Below the pieces are notes generated by a model, which saw only the letters and a program-made list of their open reading frames with translations, searched no databases and was not told the origin of the DNA. The position numbers and the translations under genes were made by a program. A DNA stretch of 9,587 bases from Bacteroidia bacterium (GTDB lineage: Bacteria > Bacteroidota > Bacteroidia > NS11-12g > UBA9320). The stretch is from positions 1 to 9,587 of the forward strand of contig JABDQY010000163.1 in the NCBI GenBank assembly GCA_013042025.1, written 5' to 3'. Positions 6,330 through 9,587 of this stretch are shown in pieces (positions within the stretch are counted from its first letter, which is position 1; the number at the start of each line of letters is the position of its first letter).

Positions 6330-8490
6330 ATGAATGACGCTTTAGTTGAATTAGACGATTTTTTACATTTAAAACTAGTTTGATAATCTCTTTAATTACA
6401 CTTGGGTTGTATAAGTCCTTGTTCATCACAAAACTCAATTTGGGAATGTTAAATTCTTCCCTTATTAAATCAACTTCTTGAATATGATTTGCAGGAGTTT
6501 CTCTGCTGTCTATTACGTATAAATTGTGGGAAGCGAGACTCATTAAAAGCAACCCTATTTGCTCATTTTGCATTTCTTCATTGTCTATAAGTACAATATC
6601 ATAACCGCAACTCATTTGAGTAATAACATTATCCAAATCTCCTTTACTCATTGATCTATATAGTTGATTGTCCATCTTAGTAGTTGAAGCTTCAATAGGC
6701 TCTAGAATATCTTGAAAGTCCAAGACCTTCACTTTTCTACCTTGTTTTTGAAATGCTTTGGCAAGTTCAATTGTATGCAATTGCCTTCCTTCTTTATTGG
6801 TTTTGGATGATACACATATGCGTGAACCATTTTCAGTAAATCCTTTTAATTCAAGTTGAATTGCTTCTTTTAGAAAGTGCTGGCTCATCTTTTGTTGTTC
6901 AACTAAAAATGGAGTTTTAATAGCTACCGGAATCGCACACTGAGATTCAATTGTTTCAATATCATTTACTTTCCCTTTTGCAGCATGTACTATGTAAATA
7001 AGTGCAATGGAGCCAATTAATGCCAGCAGACCGGATACGATTATTATAATTACACGATTTGGGGATACTGGATTTTTAGAAGGAACCGCGGGGGAGATGA
7101 TTCGATGAAATGAAATTTTTGCTGCACGTGCAATTTCAGCCTCAATCCTTTTCTCATTTAAAAAATTGTATGAGCTTTCATAAATGTTGAAATCACGATT
7201 CATTACTGTTAAATCTTTTTGCTTGGTTGCAAAACCTTCAAATACACTTTGTGCTTCTGCAATTTCTAATCGCAATTGTTCGTATTTCGTTTTTTGGTTT
7301 CTCTTTGAATTGGTAACTCCCTCGATTAAATAAACGATTAAATCATCAAGTTTTGCATCAATAACTTTGACCCGTTCATCTTTTGGAGTAAAAGTTAATA
7401 GAAGGTCTCTTCGTTCTGCTTGAAGAGCTTTAACCTTCTTGATTAATTCTGTGCTTAATAAATCGGTATAGGTTTGAAAATTAGGAGCTTTGAGTAAAAA
7501 ATCTTTATTATCGCTTCTTAGGTTGTCTTCCAACTCCTGCATTGCATCAAGACTAATTTTAATGTTGGATAGCTGAATTTTGAGTTGAGCTATTTTACGC
7601 AAATCAGTTTCTGATTCTTGACGTAAATCAACAATACCTTTTCCGTTTTTATAGGTTTCGATTCTGTTTTCTGATCGACTTAAGTTGCTTGATACTTCAT
7701 TTATTCGATCATCTAAAAAGCCAACGGTTGTTTCTGCAGCTTTAAATTTTGACTCGATATAATCTTCAATATATACTTGAGCAAGATTATTGACAAAGTC
7801 TGCAGATTTTTGTGGTATAGCAGATTTATATATTATAGAAATTACTGGAACATCTTTATCTGCAGGAATTACGTCAAGGTTTTTCTTAATTTTTTCTATT
7901 AATTTCTCTTTGCTGAGTAATGTAAATTCGTATTCTCCCTTAATATCAATATTTTTTTGAGCAAGTAACTTATGATTACGATTTATAATTACAGTACTTT
8001 TATTTATATAAGCTGTGTCACCCATAGTCCCTTTTACCAATCTTTCTGAAGAGGTTAAGAACAATTCATAACTGTCATCTTCATTTACTGATATTTGAAT
8101 GGGTTCATCTAAATAGGAACTAAAATTATGGGTGTTGATGATGATTGGGGCGTCATTGTATAATTCTTGCTTTCTAATTCCTCCAACGCGATATAGTTCT
8201 TGATAAAAACTTAACCTTTGCATAGATTTTTCAAGTAATACAGTGGATTTCATTAACTCAATTTCAGCTGCTATTTTGTTGCTTGATGCAAAAACATCTA
8301 AGTCTTTAAATAGGTTGTTGTTAGGAATCCCTTGAGTGAGATCTGCAAGTTTGATTTTTACGGTACTCTCATAGTTAGGAGTTACATAAGTAAGATACTT
8401 TTTTGCAATTAGAACTGCCAATATTACGCTAAGTACTATTAGAGGTATTCCGCGTAAAAATGGTCTTATAAGTCTTAAAGATTCTTTCAT
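6322..8490 (-). CDS. Wzz/Wzc-type polysaccharide co-polymerase with degenerate BY-kinase-like domain
   Basis: This inner-membrane chain-length determinant has 722 residues. Transmembrane helix 1 spans ~13-29. A periplasmic Wzz domain follows (~35-250), then long coiled-coil helices (~250-460) containing a GNVR-like segment near 366-380 (TFTPKDERVKVIDAKL). A proline-rich stretch (SPAVPSKNPVSPNRV, ~466-480) precedes transmembrane helix 2 (~480-502). The cytoplasmic part (~540-722) aligns with bacterial tyrosine kinases (Wzc/CpsD), but its nucleotide site is broken. Where GxGK(S/T) is expected it reads SSKTNKEGRQLH (561-572); the second Asp motif is reduced to VLDFQD (589-594); the Walker B-like strand YDIVLIDNEE (630-639) remains. 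The C-terminus has a single Tyr (721) instead of a tyrosine cluster. I infer a structural co-polymerase that does not autophosphorylate. It lies between the Wza-type lipoprotein and the flippase, overlapping the latter by 8 bp. Confidence 0.92.
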   Translation of the reverse strand: MKESLRLIRPFLRGIPLIVLSVILAVLIAKKYLTYVTPNYESTVKIKLADLTQGIPNNNLFKDLDVFASSNKIAAEIELMKSTVLLEKSMQRLSFYQELYRVGGIRKQELYNDAPIIINTHNFSSYLDEPIQISVNEDDSYELFLTSSERLVKGTMGDTAYINKSTVIINRNHKLLAQKNIDIKGEYEFTLLSKEKLIEKIKKNLDVIPADKDVPVISIIYKSAIPQKSADFVNNLAQVYIEDYIESKFKAAETTVGFLDDRINEVSSNLSRSENRIETYKNGKGIVDLRQESETDLRKIAQLKIQLSNIKISLDAMQELEDNLRSDNKDFLLKAPNFQTYTDLLSTELIKKVKALQAERRDLLLTFTPKDERVKVIDAKLDDLIVYLIEGVTNSKRNQKTKYEQLRLEIAEAQSVFEGFATKQKDLTVMNRDFNIYESSYNFLNEKRIEAEIARAAKISFHRIISPAVPSKNPVSPNRVIIIIVSGLLALIGSIALIYIVHAAKGKVNDIETIESQCAIPVAIKTPFLVEQQKMSQHFLKEAIQLELKGFTENGSRICVSSKTNKEGRQLHTIELAKAFQKQGRKVKVLDFQDILEPIEASTTKMDNQLYRSMSKGDLDNVITQMSCGYDIVLIDNEEMQNEQIGLLLMSLASHNLYVIDSRETPANHIQEVDLIREEFNIPKLSFVMNKDLYNPSVIKEIIKLVLNVKNRLIQLKRHSYA

Positions 8491-8521
8491 CGTAGTAGTA
8501 GTTTTGTTTTATAAATACTAT

Positions 8522-9271
8522 TTAAAATGCACTTTTAAATATAGCAGCTGAGGTAAGAGCTGAGGTGAATGGAATAATCACAGAAATTCGTTTATCAAAT
8601 TCTTTGTATTTTTTAGATGGTATGACAACTATATCACTTGGAAGTAGTTGTATGTTTTGAGCTAGGTAGCTTCCATAGTTCTTTAAATTTATTGTGGCAA
8701 CCCGAACATGAGGGCCCTCTTGTCTAAATACTTTTACATATTTTAAATTGGCGTAATCTTCAACACCTCCACTTCGGGCAATCATTTCAAAAAGACTATT
8801 ATGATTTTTGTCAACGTCATAAACTCCTGGATTGCGAACTTCTCCCATTACTGTGATGTCTTTGTTCAGAATTTTTACATACACTATAGGTGTAACTATC
8901 CAATGTCCGAAAAGAACTTTAAGGCTATATTTAAGTTCAATTAAAGTAAAATCAGTCACATTGAGAGTACCTATTTTTGGAACCTCTATATTCCCTTCGG
9001 CGTCTACCATAAGATATTTTCCATATACTTCATTGGAGTTATAAATTCCATAAGTGGATCCAACACTCAACTCGTCTTGTCCCCAAACACTGATATTGAT
9101 TTTATCATCCGTTTTGATGTGATATTGATAATTTTCGTTGTAGTTGAAAACAGAGTCAAGTACTGCGATTTTTTCATTCATTACACGATTCTTTTCTCCC
9201 ATAATATTATGTGTTCCACCACATGAGCTTAACATAATTGTGGCTGATACAAGTAGTAGTAGATATTTCAT
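8522..9271 (-). CDS. Polysaccharide export outer-membrane lipoprotein, Wza family (Poly_export + SLBB)
   Basis: The 249-residue protein would form the outer-membrane and periplasmic exit channel for the polysaccharide. It opens with a lipoprotein signal peptide: MKY, a hydrophobic core, then the lipobox LSSC with the lipidated Cys at residue 17. Residues ~48-133 match the polysaccharide export domain (YHIKTDDKINISVWGQDEL; later a VDAEGNIEVPKIG stretch). Residues ~138-215 form one SLBB-like domain with GEVRNPGVYDV and the closing LLPSDIVVIP. The last ~20 residues are hydrophobic, as expected for the C-terminal helix that in E. coli Wza builds the outer-membrane alpha-barrel. It is shorter than E. 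coli Wza (about 380 residues) because it has fewer SLBB repeats, which is usual in Bacteroidota. It starts 3 bp after the response-regulator stop and ends 31 bp before the Wzz-like gene, its expected inner-membrane partner. The family assignment is firm. Confidence 0.93.
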   Translation of the reverse strand: MKYLLLLVSATIMLSSCGGTHNIMGEKNRVMNEKIAVLDSVFNYNENYQYHIKTDDKINISVWGQDELSVGSTYGIYNSNEVYGKYLMVDAEGNIEVPKIGTLNVTDFTLIELKYSLKVLFGHWIVTPIVYVKILNKDITVMGEVRNPGVYDVDKNHNSLFEMIARSGGVEDYANLKYVKVFRQEGPHVRVATINLKNYGSYLAQNIQLLPSDIVVIPSKKYKEFDKRISVIIPFTSALTSAAIFKSAF

Positions 9272-9274
9272 TTA

Positions 9275-9587
9275 CTATAAAAAATTAAAAAGTTTTGCGA
9301 TTAGAGATTTGCGGGGTGCTAATAAATTTTCTTCAATTTTAAAAATTCGTTCAAAGTTTAATTGAAGTCGTGCTATATCTGCTTCCCCTTTAACGATATA
9401 ATCAAAGGCACCAAACTTTAAGGTATCAACAGCATCAGTAATATCTTTTTGTGAGGACATCATAATTACATAGGTGTCTGGATTGTATCTCTTAATTTTT
9501 CGTAAAACATCAAAGCCATCTAGACCATCCATTTGGTAATCTAGTAAAACTAGAAATGGATTTTGATTTAGTGCATTCACGCAGTCC
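9275..9587 (-). CDS. Single-domain response regulator (CheY-like receiver), 5' end outside window
   Basis: This is the C-terminal part of a phosphoacceptor receiver domain. The open frame continues upstream through Asp-Cys-Val to the window edge, so the in-frame GTG at 9580 is a valine codon, not the start; it lies inside the third beta strand. Visible are the phosphoacceptor Asp in FLVLLDYQMDG (codon 9539-9541), the conserved Ser in VIMMSSQKD, and the conserved Lys in FDYIVKGE. The acidic pair of strand 1, about 30 residues earlier, is missing. After the receiver fold there is only a short basic tail (about 25 residues, ending KSLIAKLFNFL) and no DNA-binding or enzymatic output domain. It ends in tandem stops TAG TAA directly followed by the ATG of the export lipoprotein, so the two genes are almost certainly cotranscribed. 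It may relay a histidine-kinase signal to the polysaccharide machinery by protein contact. That role is inferred; the receiver family is clear. Confidence 0.9.
   Translation of the reverse strand, partial: DCVNALNQNPFLVLLDYQMDGLDGFDVLRKIKRYNPDTYVIMMSSQKDITDAVDTLKFGAFDYIVKGEADIARLQLNFERIFKIEENLLAPRKSLIAKLFNFL

Noticed and set aside
9251..9266. Trinucleotide repeat (AGT/AGTAGT) near the lipoprotein start and at 8492-8502
   Set aside because: The first encodes the leucine run of the signal peptide and the second is only three units in a short spacer; neither is long enough to suggest phase variation.
8832..9365. Plus-strand frames at 8832-9044 and 9144-9365
   Set aside because: They are antisense to the Wza-type lipoprotein and the receiver gene, with no domain signal.
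9578..9580. GTG as the start of the response regulator
   Set aside because: It sits only a few residues before the phosphoacceptor strand; a receiver domain needs about 30 more residues upstream, and the frame stays open to the window edge.

Overview
The window is one strand of a capsule or exopolysaccharide biosynthesis locus. All eight genes read on the minus strand, so transcription runs from position 9587 down to 1, and both ends of the window cut through genes. The sequence is AT-rich. Start regions lack clear Shine-Dalgarno sequences, genes are packed with overlaps of one to ten bases, and the outer-membrane export protein is the short lipoprotein form. Together these suggest a member of the Bacteroidota (Flavobacteriia/Cytophagia-like). 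That assignment is an inference from style, not from a marker gene.

Layout in transcription order: the C-terminal part of a single-domain response regulator (9587-9275); a Wza-type export lipoprotein (9271-8522); a Wzz/Wzc-type co-polymerase whose cytoplasmic kinase-like domain has lost its ATP-binding motif (8490-6322); a Wzx-type flippase (6329-5082); a GT4 glycosyltransferase (5091-3991); a 91-bp gap; a large three-part protein (3899-1479) joining an aminoglycoside/choline-kinase-like domain, a probable nucleotidyltransferase-fold domain and a thymidylate-kinase-like P-loop domain; a hexapeptide-repeat acyltransferase (1479-787); and the N-terminal 263 residues of a Wzy/O-antigen-ligase-type polymerase (790 to beyond position 1).

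Read together this is a Wzx/Wzy-dependent pathway. The GT4 enzyme adds a sugar to a lipid-linked repeat unit, the acyltransferase probably O-acetylates it, Wzx flips it, Wzy polymerises it, and the Wzz-like protein with the Wza lipoprotein controls length and exports the chain. No initiating phosphoglycosyl transferase and no sugar-nucleotide synthesis genes are in view, so the locus must continue outside. The most unusual parts are the kinase/nucleotidyltransferase/kinase fusion, which has no obvious place in the standard pathway, and the degenerate kinase domain of the co-polymerase. No RNA genes, mobile elements, CRISPR arrays or origins were seen.
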